From the NCBI RefSeq assembly GCF_002954245.1, contig NZ_PPTG01000003.1, positions 1 through 47,571 on the forward strand: a stretch of DNA of 47,571 nt, in the 5' to 3' direction. The DNA is from Cryobacterium aureum (GTDB lineage Bacteria; Actinomycetota; Actinomycetes; Actinomycetales; Microbacteriaceae). Positions 8,315 through 17,256 of this stretch are shown one piece after another. The translations under genes were made by a program, and so were the position numbers. The notes under the pieces were generated by a model. The model did no database searches and had not been told where the DNA came from. It worked only from the letters and a program-made list of their open reading frames with translations. The stretch's first letter is position 1; every line of letters begins with the position of its first letter.

Positions 8315-9388
8315 CTAGACGTTAAAGCGGAACTCGACCACGTCGCCGTCTTGCATAGCGTACTCTTTGCCCTCGATTCGGGCCTTGCCCTTGGAGCGAG
8401 CCTCGGCGATCGAACCGGCGGCCATGAGGTCTTCGAAGGAGAAGATCTCGGCCTTGATGAATCCCTTCTGGAAATCGGTGTGGATGACTCCGGCGGCCTG
8501 CGGCGCGGTCCAGCCCTTGTGAATGGTCCAGGCGCGGCACTCTTTCGGACCGGCCGTGAGGTAGGTCTGCAGGCCGAGGGTGTCGAAGCCGATGCGGGCG
8601 AGCTGGTCGAGGCCGCTCTCGGCCTGGCCGGTCGAGGCGAGCATCTCGGCGGCGTCCTCGACGTCGAGTTCGCTCAGTTCGCTTTCCAGCTTGGCGTCGA
8701 GGAACACAGCGTTGGCCGGAGCGACGAGCGCGGCGAGGGTGTCGAGCTTGGCCTGGTCTTGCAGAACGGCCTCATCAACGTTAAAAACGTAGATGAACGG
8801 CTTGGCCGTGAGCAGGCCCAGTTCACGAATCGGCTCGATGTCGAGCGAGGCCGAGGACAGCGGCTGACCGGCGTCGAGGATGGCCTGCGCCTTGAGCGCG
8901 GTCTCCAGCACGATGGCGGGCAGCTTGCGCCCCTTGACCTCTTTCTCGAAGCGCAGCACGGCTTTCTCGAGGGTCTGCAGGTCGGCGAGGATCAGCTCGG
9001 TATTGATCGTCTCCATGTCGCCGGCCGGGTTGACTTTGCCGTCGACGTGCACGACGTCGGGGTCGGCGAATCCGCGAATTACCTGGGCGATGGCATCCGC
9101 TTCGCGAATGTTGGCGAGGAACTTGTTGCCGAGTCCCTCCCCCTCGCTTGCCCCACGCACGATGCCGGCGATGTCGACGAATGACACCGGCGCCGGCAGC
9201 AGGGTCTTGCTGCCATAGATTGTCGCCAAGTCGGCCAGGCGCGAATCGGGAAGGTTCACGATTCCAACGTTGGGCTCGATCGTGGCGAACGGGTAATTCG
9301 CGGCGAGCACGTTGTTCTTGGTCAGGGCGTTGAACAGGGTTGACTTGCCCACATTGGGGAGTCCGACGATTGCAATAGTAAGAGCCAC
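8315..9388 (-). CDS. ychF: Redox-regulated ATPase YchF
   Basis: A 357-residue Obg-like P-loop ATPase, close to the usual 360 or so. G1 is GLPNVGKST (about 8-16), then [10 protein letters not shown] (switch I region), G3 DIAG, and FNVDE in place of NKxD, the change that makes YchF prefer ATP. The C-terminal TGS domain ends VVEFRFNV. It binds ribosomes and is tied to oxidative-stress responses. I start at the GTG at 9386-9388, eight bases after a TAGAAT box; upstream in-frame sequence does not resemble the family. Confidence 0.95.
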   Translation of the reverse strand: MALTIAIVGLPNVGKSTLFNALTKNNVLAANYPFATIEPNVGIVNLPDSRLADLATIYGSKTLLPAPVSFVDIAGIVRGASEGEGLGNKFLANIREADAIAQVIRGFADPDVVHVDGKVNPAGDMETINTELILADLQTLEKAVLRFEKEVKGRKLPAIVLETALKAQAILDAGQPLSSASLDIEPIRELGLLTAKPFIYVFNVDEAVLQDQAKLDTLAALVAPANAVFLDAKLESELSELDVEDAAEMLASTGQAESGLDQLARIGFDTLGLQTYLTAGPKECRAWTIHKGWTAPQAAGVIHTDFQKGFIKAEIFSFEDLMAAGSIAEARSKGKARIEGKEYAMQDGDVVEFRFNV

Positions 9389-9396
9389 GAGAGACC

Positions 9397-9402
9397 ATTC
9401 TA
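9397..9402 (-). promoter_or_regulatory. -10 box of ychF, almost leaderless
   Basis: TAGAAT on the minus strand, eight bases before the ychF GTG. Transcription would start at or within two bases of the start codon. There is no Shine-Dalgarno sequence between them. Confidence 0.5.
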
Positions 9403-9464
9403 CCGGCCACGTCGCCACGCCCTTCGTCGGCGGCTCGTGTCGGTGGCTCGTGAGAGCATAAGTC

Positions 9465-10079
9465 GTGCTCAATTTCACCGCGATCGATTTCGAAACCGCC
9501 AACTCCTCGGGCGCCTCAGCGTGCTCCGTCGGGATGGTGAAAGTACGTGACGGAATCGTCGTCGATTCGGCCTACTGGCTCATCGCACCGCCGCCCGGCC
9601 ACGACGAGTTCTCCGAATGGAACACCCGCATCCACGGCATCACCGCAGCGGATGTCGTGGGCGCGGCCACCTGGGCGAAGCAGCTTCCGCAGCTGGTCGC
9701 CTTCGTGGGCGACGACTATCTCGTCGCCCACAACGCCGGTTTCGACCTCGGCGTCATCAAGACGGCGTCGCTCGTGACCGGCCAGCCGGTACCGGATTTT
9801 CGCTATGTCTGCAGCCTGCAGGTGGCCCGCCGCACCTATCACCTGGAGTCGTACCGTCTACCGGTCGCGGCCATGGCGGCCGGCTTCGAGGACTTCTCGC
9901 ACCACAACGCGCTCGCCGATGCCGAGGCGTGTGCGGCCATCATGATCCATGCAGCAGGGCGCCACGAGGTCGACACGATCGAGCAGCTCGCCCACGTGAC
10001 CCGGGTGAAGGTCGGCGTGATCGGGCCGGTGGCCACCCAGGAGCACGCGTCGACGCACGGGCCAATGGCGCTCAATTAG
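9465..10079 (+). CDS. DnaQ-like 3'-5' exonuclease
   Basis: A 204-residue protein with a DEDDh exonuclease domain. Exo I is AIDFET (about 6-11), exo II HNAGFDLGVI (about 97-106), and exo III HHNALADAEA, holding the general-base His and the last Asp. These are the metal ligands that trim 3' ends of DNA or RNA. With no BRCT or polymerase domain it resembles the stand-alone proofreading-type nucleases of actinobacteria rather than a confirmed polymerase III epsilon subunit. The start is the GTG at 9465, since MLNFTAIDFE is the family start. It is divergent from ychF. Confidence 0.88.
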   Translation: MLNFTAIDFETANSSGASACSVGMVKVRDGIVVDSAYWLIAPPPGHDEFSEWNTRIHGITAADVVGAATWAKQLPQLVAFVGDDYLVAHNAGFDLGVIKTASLVTGQPVPDFRYVCSLQVARRTYHLESYRLPVAAMAAGFEDFSHHNALADAEACAAIMIHAAGRHEVDTIEQLAHVTRVKVGVIGPVATQEHASTHGPMALN

Positions 10080-10169
10080 AACGAGTCTCAGCTGGCCTGA
10101 TCGCCCCAGGCATTTGGGCTGTTCCGAGTGTCATCCAGCGATGTCAGTGGTCACTGCCAGACTTAAAGC

Positions 10170-11603
10170 ATGGATCCACTGCTGAGTTTGATCGTCGGTC
10201 TCGTCGTCGGAGCCGCGCTGGGCGCCCTGTTGGCCATGGTGCTGCTGCAACGCACCCGCGCGGGAGCGACCGGCGCTGGGGGCGAGGGCCCTGCCGTGCT
10301 CGAAGCCCGCCACCAGGTAGCCCTCGCCGAGGCACGAGCGAGTGAGGCCACGGTTCGCGCTGCCCTGCAGAGTGAGCTATCGGCCGCTCTCGCCACCGTC
10401 GACGGTCTTTCGGCACAGATCGAGCATGACCGAGCCACGGCGCGCGAAACCGTGGAACGGCAACGCTCCGACCAACAACTGCAGTCTGAGAGGGAGAAGC
10501 GCGAACACCTCGTACTCGAGGCTCTCAGCCCTGTGCGCGAGACACTGCGCACCATGCAGGAGAAGGTCACCGAGCTGGAGACGCAGCGCAGCGAACAGTA
10601 CGGGTCGCTGTCTGAGCAGCTCAAACAGGCGCAGATTTCGGACCAGCAGCTGCGGGTGACCACGGAGTCGCTCGCGAGCGCCCTGCGTTCCAACAGCACT
10701 CGCGGTGTCTGGGGCGAGACCCAGTTGCGGCGCGTCGTCGAGGCCGCCGGTCTCGCCCAGTACGTCGACTTCAACACGCAGACCAACATCACGACGGATG
10801 CCGGTCTCGGCCGACCCGACATGGTCGTGCGGCTGCCCGGCAACAAGTCCATAGCGATCGATGCCAAGGTTCCGCTCGAGCACTACATTGAAGCGAGCAC
10901 CATTCCCTACACGGCTACCGGCGAAGAGGGTGCTCGCCGTAAGGTGCTGATCGACAAGCACGTGAAGGCCGTGCGCGCACACATCGACGCGCTCGCCAAG
11001 AAGACCTATTGGGAAGGCTTTGATGCCAGCCCGGAATTCGTGATCGCCTTCATTCCGAGCGAATCGCTGCTGTCCGCGGCGCTCGAAGCCGACCCGTCGA
11101 TTCTCGACTATTCGTTCAGCAAGCGGGTAGCCCTGGCGTCACCGGTGAACCTGTGGGCGGTGCTGAAGACGGTGGCCTTCACCTGGCAGCAGCAGGCCGT
11201 CACCGACGAGGCGCAGAAACTCTTCGACCTCGGCAACGCCCTGTACCAGCGGCTCGGTGCGCTGAGCGGCCACGCCGAGTCCCTGCGCAAGGCGCTCGAG
11301 CGCACGGTGGACAGCTACAATAAATTCGCCAACTCACTCGAATCCCGGGTGCTCGTGACCGCCAGGCAGTTTCCGGGAATCGACCAAACCAAGATCGGGC
11401 TGCTCACCGAACCGGCCATCGTTCACGATTCTCCGCGCAAGCTGACCGCGCCCGAGCTGGAGGCACCAGCATCCGTTTCCGTTTTCGACGAACCGGACCT
11501 GCCCGTTCACCTGAACGGCGCCGAATTGAATGAGACCAGACACAGCGTGATCAACCGGCGTCTCGCTGATGCCGACGAATCTGATTCCGAGGTCCACGTG
11601 TAA
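10170..11603 (+). CDS. rmuC: DNA recombination protein RmuC
   Basis: A 477-residue protein: one N-terminal membrane helix (about 4-26), a long coiled coil (about 45-165, many Glu/Gln/Arg heptads) and a nuclease-like domain with RGVWGETQLRRVVE, GRPDMVVRLPG and AIDAKVPLEHY, the RmuC core. RmuC is related to restriction-type endonucleases and limits inversions and other rearrangements at repeats. The length and order match the family. It is convergent with glpX, with a palindrome between them. Confidence 0.95.
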   Translation: MDPLLSLIVGLVVGAALGALLAMVLLQRTRAGATGAGGEGPAVLEARHQVALAEARASEATVRAALQSELSAALATVDGLSAQIEHDRATARETVERQRSDQQLQSEREKREHLVLEALSPVRETLRTMQEKVTELETQRSEQYGSLSEQLKQAQISDQQLRVTTESLASALRSNSTRGVWGETQLRRVVEAAGLAQYVDFNTQTNITTDAGLGRPDMVVRLPGNKSIAIDAKVPLEHYIEASTIPYTATGEEGARRKVLIDKHVKAVRAHIDALAKKTYWEGFDASPEFVIAFIPSESLLSAALEADPSILDYSFSKRVALASPVNLWAVLKTVAFTWQQQAVTDEAQKLFDLGNALYQRLGALSGHAESLRKALERTVDSYNKFANSLESRVLVTARQFPGIDQTKIGLLTEPAIVHDSPRKLTAPELEAPASVSVFDEPDLPVHLNGAELNETRHSVINRRLADADESDSEVHV

Positions 11604-11629
11604 GTCGCGCGTCGGGTGCCGTGAACCAA

Positions 11630-11677
11630 AAACTGCACGCTTCGAGTCTGAACGAACAGACCCGAGACGTGCAGTTT
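11630..11677. terminator. Long palindrome between convergent rmuC and glpX
   Basis: AAACTGCACG (11630-11639) pairs perfectly with 11668-11677. An inner stem (TCGAGTCTG with CAGACCCGA, one non-pairing position) closes on the loop AACGAA. It lies after the rmuC stop and before the glpX stop, and is likely a shared terminator. No T-run is present on either strand. Confidence 0.65.
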
Positions 11678-11724
11678 CGATTAGTAGCCCGTTTTGTTTA
11701 CGAGCTGCGAGCCGATCGAAGCGG

Positions 11725-12711
11725 CTACAGCCACTTCTCGGCAAGGTGCTCGGCGATGACGCGACGGGCGGTGCCCGACCGCGAGCGCAGCACGATGCTT
11801 TCGGTGCGGATCATCGGACCCTTGCGACGTACGCCATCGACGAGTCCGCCGTCGGTCACACCGGTCGCCACGAAGAACGTGTTATCACCGCTGACCATGT
11901 CGTCGACTTCGAGCAGCTTGTCGATGTCGAGCCCGGCCGCGACGCCACGAGCGCGCTCAGCGTCGTCCTTCGGGGCGAGGCGTCCCTGCATATAGCCGCC
12001 GAGCGCCTTGAGCGCGCAGGCCGTGGTGATGCCTTCCGGGCTTCCCCCAATGCCGACGCACATGTCAATGCGGGTTTCGTAGCGGGCCGCGTTGATGCCG
12101 CCGGCCACGTCGCCGTCGAGCATGAGGCGCGTTCCGGCACCGGCGCTGCGAATCGCGTCGATCAGGCCGGCGTGGCGGGGACGGTCGAGCACGGCGACCG
12201 TCAGCTCTCCGACTGGTTTCTTCAGTGCTTTGGCAAGCTCACGCAGGTTGTCTGCGATCGACTGGTCGAGGCTGACGACGCCGCGACCGGCGGCACCGGT
12301 GACGATCTTGTCCATGTAGAAGATCGACGAGGCGTCGAGCATGGTGCCGCGGTCCGAAACGGCGATGACGGAGACGGCGTTTTGGCGGCCGGCGGCGGTG
12401 AGGCTCGTTCCGTCGATCGGGTCCACGGCAATGTCGCAGGCGGGGCCGCGGCCGTTGCCGACGTGCTCACCGTTGAAGAGCATGGGGGCTTCGTCTTTTT
12501 CGCCCTCACCGATAACGATGAGTCCGTCGAAGTTGACGGTGCCGAGGAAGGCGCGCATGGCGTCGACGGCGGCCTTGTCGGCGGCATTTTTGTCGCCGCG
12601 GCCGATGAAGGGCACGGCACGGATGGCGGCGGCCTCGGTGGCGCGCACGAGCTCCATCGCGAGGTTACGGTCGGGGTGTTGAAACAGAGTGGCGGTCTCG
12701 GTGCTGTTCAA
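11725..12711 (-). CDS. glpX: Class II fructose-1,6-bisphosphatase
   Basis: A 328-residue enzyme that hydrolyses fructose-1,6-bisphosphate in gluconeogenesis. It has GRGDKNAADKAAVDAMR, the metal-site block VIGEGEKDEAPML, and DPIDGTSLTA, all typical of GlpX. In many actinobacteria it is the main FBPase. The start is a TTG at 12709-12711, because GGGAGG sits six bases upstream; the first ATG (MELV) would remove conserved residues. It is divergent from fructose-bisphosphate aldolase, so two opposing steps of the same pathway share one intergenic region. Confidence 0.94.
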   Translation of the reverse strand: MNSTETATLFQHPDRNLAMELVRATEAAAIRAVPFIGRGDKNAADKAAVDAMRAFLGTVNFDGLIVIGEGEKDEAPMLFNGEHVGNGRGPACDIAVDPIDGTSLTAAGRQNAVSVIAVSDRGTMLDASSIFYMDKIVTGAAGRGVVSLDQSIADNLRELAKALKKPVGELTVAVLDRPRHAGLIDAIRSAGAGTRLMLDGDVAGGINAARYETRIDMCVGIGGSPEGITTACALKALGGYMQGRLAPKDDAERARGVAAGLDIDKLLEVDDMVSGDNTFFVATGVTDGGLVDGVRRKGPMIRTESIVLRSRSGTARRVIAEHLAEKWL

Positions 12712-12866
12712 AAGGTCCTCCCGGACGTAAGTTCGACTTCGAATACGACGGATGCGCGGCGGGTCGCGCGGATTGTCCGCCCGAGTCACCTTATCGCGCA
12801 CGGACCACGCCGAGGCGGGCGTCGCTAGACTCGGGTCACACCCCCGCACACTTTCGAGGAGAAGCA

Positions 12867-13892
12867 ATGCCCATCGCAACCCCCGACCAGTACGCCGCAA
12901 TGCTCGACAAAGCGAAGACAGGCGGGTTCGCCTACCCGGCGTTCAACGTGTCATCGTCGCAGAGCATCAACGCCGTTCTCCAGGGCCTCACCGAGGCCGG
13001 ATCCGACGGCATCATTCAAGTCACGACCGGCGGTGCCGACTACTTCGCCGGCCACACCGTGAAGAACCGGGCCTCCGGCGCACTCGCCTTCGCTCGTTTT
13101 GCGCACTCCGTCGCTGACAACTACCCGATCACCGTCGCGTTGCACACCGATCATTGTCCAGAGGGCGCGCTGGGTGACTTCGTCATTCCGCTCATCGAAG
13201 CGTCGGAGTCTGCGGTAGCCGATGGTGGTCACCCCATTTTCCAGTCGCACATGTGGGACGGCTCAGCCATCGCCCTCGACAAGAACCTCGACATCGCGAC
13301 CGACATTCTGAAGCGCACCCGCGCGATCAACGCCATCCTCGAGGTTGAGATCGGTGCCGTCGGCGGCGAGGAAGACGGCGTGCAGGCCGACGTGAACGAG
13401 AACCTGTATACGACCCTCGACGACGCCATCAAGATGGTCGAGGCCCTCGGCCTCGGCGAGCAGGGCCGCTACATGGCCGCCCTCACCTTCGGCAACGTGC
13501 ACGGCGTCTACAAGCCCGGCAACGTGAAGCTGCGCCCGGAACTGCTCAAGCAGATCCAGACCGGCCTCTCCGCTAAGTTCGGTCTCGCAGCACTGCCCCT
13601 CGACTTGGTCTTTCACGGCGGCTCAGGCTCGACCGATGCCGAAATCGCTGAAGCCGTCGCCAACGGCGTCGTCAAGATGAACATCGATACCGACACTCAG
13701 TACGCCTTCACCCGCTCGATCGCCGACTACATGCTCAAGAACTACGACAGCGTGATCAAGGTCGACGGCGAAGTTGGCAACAAGAAGGTCTATGATCCGC
13801 GCGCCTGGGGCAAGGTTGCCGAGTCGGCCATGGCCGCCCGCGTCGTAGATTCCACCCGCCAGCTCGGTTCAGCCGGGCACTCAAACAGTTAG
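12867..13892 (+). CDS. fbaA: Class II fructose-bisphosphate aldolase
   Basis: A 341-residue zinc aldolase of glycolysis and gluconeogenesis. It shows YPAFNVSSSQSI, the zinc-binding HTDHCPE near residue 93, EVEIGAVGGEEDG with the second signature, LTFGNVHGVYKPG, and VFHGGSGS with the substrate-phosphate loop. The length matches the FbaA group. CGAGGAGAAGC before the ATG is a strong ribosome site. The last codons lie in a 13-base tandem repeat that runs into the next gene's start. Confidence 0.96.
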   Translation: MPIATPDQYAAMLDKAKTGGFAYPAFNVSSSQSINAVLQGLTEAGSDGIIQVTTGGADYFAGHTVKNRASGALAFARFAHSVADNYPITVALHTDHCPEGALGDFVIPLIEASESAVADGGHPIFQSHMWDGSAIALDKNLDIATDILKRTRAINAILEVEIGAVGGEEDGVQADVNENLYTTLDDAIKMVEALGLGEQGRYMAALTFGNVHGVYKPGNVKLRPELLKQIQTGLSAKFGLAALPLDLVFHGGSGSTDAEIAEAVANGVVKMNIDTDTQYAFTRSIADYMLKNYDSVIKVDGEVGNKKVYDPRAWGKVAESAMAARVVDSTRQLGSAGHSNS

Positions 13893-13908
13893 AGCAAACA
13901 GTTAGAGC
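13883..13908 (+). repeat. 13-base tandem duplication across the fbaA stop
   Basis: AAACAGTTAGAGC is repeated exactly (13883-13895 and 13896-13908). The first copy holds the fbaA stop TAG; the second lies just before the DUF6264 ATG at 13910 and supplies AGAGC as its only ribosome-site-like sequence. Confidence 0.8.
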
Positions 13909-13909
13909 A

Positions 13910-14485
13910 ATGTCAGAGAACCCGGACTCCGTTCCACCTCCCGCGAAGGACCAACGCCCACGCCCGCAGTACGGCGAACTCGCCCCTGAAGGCTGGACCT
14001 GGCAACCTCCGCAGGACACAAACCGGGTTGACCCCGCTCCCGCCCCCACCGCTGGGGCGGGAGCGGGAGCACCATCGCCCGCGCACATCGCGAACGTTCC
14101 GGTGACACCCGGTCCACGCACCGTTCCTCGCTGGGATCGTCAGTGGACCATTGCCCTGCTCGTACTGGGGCTGCTCGGCACGACGTATTTCATTTCGTCC
14201 CTCCTGGCTCTGCCGCAACTCATGGCGCAAATGTACGCTCAGTTCGACCTCGGCGCCTACGCGTCAAGTCCAGCGATTTCGGCGATCGTCGTTGCCGGAG
14301 TCGTCGTGGAATCCGTCGTCTGGATTGCAGCGACTGGCGTGTCGTTCTTGATGCTCAGGCGCGAGAAACGCGCGTTTTACATTCCGATCATCGGCGGAAT
14401 TATTTCGCTGGTCGTGGTCTTCATCTTCCTCCTGGCGGCGATACTGACCGACCCGACCCTCCTCGAGTTCGCGAGCCGCCAGTAA
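13910..14485 (+). CDS. DUF6264-like membrane protein
   Basis: A 191-residue protein: a Pro/Ala-rich soluble N-terminus (about 1-75, with PEGWTWQPP) and three or four membrane helices (about 78-102, 122-145 and 155-180). It matches the DUF6264 type seen in Microbacteriaceae; the function is unknown. It starts 17 bases after the fbaA stop and is probably co-transcribed with it. An A/G-only stretch (GAGAA) precedes the aligned N-terminus, so other starts are unlikely. Confidence 0.72.
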   Translation: MSENPDSVPPPAKDQRPRPQYGELAPEGWTWQPPQDTNRVDPAPAPTAGAGAGAPSPAHIANVPVTPGPRTVPRWDRQWTIALLVLGLLGTTYFISSLLALPQLMAQMYAQFDLGAYASSPAISAIVVAGVVVESVVWIAATGVSFLMLRREKRAFYIPIIGGIISLVVVFIFLLAAILTDPTLLEFASRQ

Positions 14486-14545
14486 CGCAGTACTACCCCG
14501 CGGGACGGCAGCGATCACGCTCCCGTCCTTCGGTTATTCGGCCGT

Positions 14546-15637
14546 CTACTCGGCCGGGGCGGCGCGACCGCCGAAGGCACGGGCATCCGTTTCGCCCGAC
14601 AGGTCTTTGCGCAGTTCCTTGGGCAGCGAGAAGATCAGGTCTTCTTCGGCCGTCTTGACCGGCACAACGTCGGCGTAGCCGGCGTCGGCGAGGGCTGCGA
14701 GTAGTTCGTCGACCAGTTCTTCGGGAACGGATGCCCCGCTCGTCACGCCCACGGTCGCCGCGTTGTCGAGCCACTCTTGTTTGACCTCGCTCGCGAAGTC
14801 GACGCGATACGCCGCCTTGGCGCCGTATTCCAGGGCCACCTCGACCAGACGCACGGAGTTTGACGAGTTGGCGGAGCCGACCACAATCACCAGGTCGGAG
14901 TCGCGGGCCACCTTCTTAATGGCGACCTGACGGTTCTGAGTGGCATAGCAAATGTCGTCGCTGGGCGGATCCTGCAGGTTGGGAAAACGCGCCCGTAACC
15001 GGCGCACGGTCTCCATGGTTTCGTCGACGCTCAGCGTGGTCTGCGACAGCCAGACCACGCGGTCCGGGTCGCGAACGACGACGGTGTCGGCTTCCTCCGG
15101 GCTGCCGACCAGCGTGGTGTGCTCTGGGGCTTCACCGGCGGTGCCCTCAACCTCTTCGTGGCCTTCGTGGCCGATCAGCAAAATCTGAAAATCGTCGCGG
15201 GCAAAGCGAACGGCTTCGCGGTGCACCTTGGTCACGAGCGGGCAGGTCGCGTCGATGGCTTGCAGGCCGCGTGCGGCGGCGGCGTTGACGACGGCCGGCG
15301 ACACCCCGTGGGCGCTGAAGACGATGTGCGCGCCGCGGGGCACTTCGTCGACCTCGTCGACGAAGATGGCACCGAGATTTTCGAGCTCGGAGACCACGTG
15401 AATGTTGTGCACGATCTGCTTGCGCACGTACACGGGCGCGCCGTAGTGTTCGAGGGCTTTCTCCACGGCGATGACCGCGCGGTCGACTCCGGCGCAGTAA
15501 CCACGCGGGGCAGCGAGCAGCACCCGCTTATGTCCGACCACCGGGGTATCCTTAAGCCTGTTGCGAGCGCTGGGAATGCGCGGCATGCCCAGGCCGATAA
15601 CGGGAGGCTTGCTAGTAGTGTGCGCGCTGGTGTTCAC
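14546..15637 (-). CDS. ispH: 4-hydroxy-3-methylbut-2-enyl diphosphate reductase
   Basis: A 363-residue iron-sulfur enzyme, the last step of the MEP isoprenoid pathway, making IPP and DMAPP. The three cluster cysteines are in [22 protein letters not shown] and [21 protein letters not shown] and the Ser-rich [10 protein letters not shown] substrate loop also match. The first 35 residues are an extension often seen in actinobacteria. The GTG at 15635-15637 lies exactly six bases after a TAGACT box, so the mRNA is probably leaderless. It is divergent from xseA by about 100 bases. Confidence 0.96.
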   Translation of the reverse strand: MNTSAHTTSKPPVIGLGMPRIPSARNRLKDTPVVGHKRVLLAAPRGYCAGVDRAVIAVEKALEHYGAPVYVRKQIVHNIHVVSELENLGAIFVDEVDEVPRGAHIVFSAHGVSPAVVNAAAARGLQAIDATCPLVTKVHREAVRFARDDFQILLIGHEGHEEVEGTAGEAPEHTTLVGSPEEADTVVVRDPDRVVWLSQTTLSVDETMETVRRLRARFPNLQDPPSDDICYATQNRQVAIKKVARDSDLVIVVGSANSSNSVRLVEVALEYGAKAAYRVDFASEVKQEWLDNAATVGVTSGASVPEELVDELLAALADAGYADVVPVKTAEEDLIFSLPKELRKDLSGETDARAFGGRAAPAE

Positions 15638-15643
15638 TGCCTC

Positions 15644-15649
15644 AGTCTA
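15644..15649 (-). promoter_or_regulatory. -10 box of ispH (leaderless)
   Basis: TAGACT on the minus strand, six bases before the ispH GTG. Transcription would begin at the start codon. Confidence 0.55.
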
Positions 15650-15733
15650 CGCACGCACGACCGAAGAACTCTGGGAGGACCCGCCTGTGCCCCACGCCAG
15701 CGCCACGATCAGCACCAATACCAGGACCATCGC

Positions 15734-16981
15734 ATGACGGATGCCCCCGCCACCGTCGAAACGCCGTGGCCGGTCGCCCTGCTTTCGGGCAAGATCCGTG
15801 GTTATATCGAGCGGCTCGGCATGGTCTGGGTCGAGGGCGAGATCACCCAGTGGGGTGCCAGCGGCGGCAACGTCTACGGCAAGCTCAAAGACCTTTCCGA
15901 AGACGCGACCGTGAGTTTCACCATCTGGTCCTCGGTGCGCGCCAAACTCACCGCTGACTTCAAAGCGGGCGACCGCGTCGTGGCCCTGGTCAAGCCCAAC
16001 TTCTGGGTCAAGGGCGGCACCCTCACCATGCAGGCCTTCGAAATGCGCCACGTCGGGCTCGGCGACCTGCTCGAGCGACTGGAACGCCTGCGCAAACAGC
16101 TCGCGAGCGAGGGCCTGTTCGATGCCTCGCGCAAGAAACGCCTGCCCTTTCTGCCGCACTGCATCGGCCTGATCACCGGCAAAGATTCCGACGCCGAGAA
16201 AGACGTCATACGCAACGCACAGCTGCGCTGGCCAGCCGTCAACTTTCGGGTCGCGCACGCCGCCGTGCAGGGAGACCGCGCCGTCGGCGAGGTGACGAGC
16301 GCAATCCAACGGCTCGACGCCGATCCCGAGGTCGACGTCATCATCGTCGCCCGAGGCGGCGGCGACTTTCAGAACCTGCTCACCTTCAGCGACGAGGGCC
16401 TCGTGCGCGCCGCCGCCGCCTGCCGAACGCCACTGGTGAGCGCGATCGGGCACGAGGCCGACCGTCCGTTGCTCGACGACGTCGCCGACCTGCGAGCTTC
16501 CACCCCCACGGATGCCGCCAAGCGCGTCGTTCCCGACGTCAGCGACGAACTGAACCGGGTGCAGCAGGCCAGGGCGCGCCTCAGCAGCCGACTCACCGGC
16601 ATCCTCTCGTCGGAAATCGACCGCATTTCACAGCTGCGCAGCCGCCCGGCGTTGGTCGACCCGCGCTGGATCATCGATTCCCGCAGCGAAGACCTCACCC
16701 GCTACGTCGCACGCGGCGCCGAACTCACCGGGCGCATTCTAGAACGCGCCGGAGCCACCGTGGTAGAACTGCGTTCTCAGCTGCGGGCCCTGTCGCCCCA
16801 GGGCACCCTCGACCGCGGTTATGCGATCGCCCAGCTGCCGGACGGCCACGTGCTGCGCAGCGCCGATGACGCCCCCGCCGGAACCGAGCTGCTGCTCACC
16901 CTGGCCAGCGGAACGGTTTCCAGCACCGCGAACGCGAGCGTGCCGGCCGACTCGCAGGCTGCACCCGCCGTGTCGAAATAA
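15734..16981 (+). CDS. xseA: Exodeoxyribonuclease VII large subunit
   Basis: A 415-residue catalytic subunit of exonuclease VII, which degrades single-stranded DNA from both ends. An OB-fold comes first (about 20-105, with VWVEGEITQW and AKLTADFKAGD), then the catalytic core with LPFLPHCIGLITGKDSDA, DVIIVARGGGDFQNLLTFSDE and SAIGHEADRPL, and a helical tail. It is slightly short of the 450 residues of E. coli. The ATG at 15734 is the only start near the OB-fold. The small subunit follows after 20 bases. Confidence 0.95.
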   Translation: MTDAPATVETPWPVALLSGKIRGYIERLGMVWVEGEITQWGASGGNVYGKLKDLSEDATVSFTIWSSVRAKLTADFKAGDRVVALVKPNFWVKGGTLTMQAFEMRHVGLGDLLERLERLRKQLASEGLFDASRKKRLPFLPHCIGLITGKDSDAEKDVIRNAQLRWPAVNFRVAHAAVQGDRAVGEVTSAIQRLDADPEVDVIIVARGGGDFQNLLTFSDEGLVRAAAACRTPLVSAIGHEADRPLLDDVADLRASTPTDAAKRVVPDVSDELNRVQQARARLSSRLTGILSSEIDRISQLRSRPALVDPRWIIDSRSEDLTRYVARGAELTGRILERAGATVVELRSQLRALSPQGTLDRGYAIAQLPDGHVLRSADDAPAGTELLLTLASGTVSSTANASVPADSQAAPAVSK

Positions 16982-16996
16982 ACAGTGTCGAAATAA
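16970..16996 (+). repeat. Tandem duplication across the xseA stop
   Basis: GTGTCGAAATAA occurs at 16970-16981 and again at 16985-16996 (period 15). The first copy ends with the xseA stop TAA; the second is untranslated. Like the repeat at the fbaA stop, it looks like a slipped-strand duplication. Confidence 0.8.
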
Positions 16997-17001
16997 TTAG
17001 A

Positions 17002-17256
17002 ATGGATGCCATGACCTCGCCCGCCGCAGACATCAGTGAACTCAGCTACGAACAGGCCCGCGATGAGCTCATCCGCGTGGTCAACGAGCTCGAGCAGGGT
17101 TCGAGCACGCTGGAGCAGTCGCTCACGCTCTGGGAACGTGGCGAAGCACTCGCCCGCCGCTGCGAGGAATGGCTGATCGGCGCCAAGGCGCGCCTCGACG
17201 CTGCTCGGCTGGCCGCGACGGCACCCACGGACGAAGCGGCCAGCCCCACCCGATGA
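17002..17256 (+). CDS. xseB: Exodeoxyribonuclease VII small subunit
   Basis: An 84-residue (or 81, if the second ATG at 17011 is used) all-helical protein. It has the XseB core LSYEQARDELIRVVNELEQG, then LEQSLTLWERGEAL, which packs against the coiled coil of XseA. It lies 20 bases after xseA and its stop overlaps the next gene in ATGA, so it is part of one operon. It ends in a short unstructured tail. Confidence 0.93.
   Translation: MDAMTSPAADISELSYEQARDELIRVVNELEQGSSTLEQSLTLWERGEALARRCEEWLIGAKARLDAARLAATAPTDEAASPTR

Noticed and set aside
11569..12828. Plus-strand frame of over 400 codons opposite glpX
   Set aside because: It is antisense to a complete, motif-rich glpX gene; the long frame comes from high GC content.
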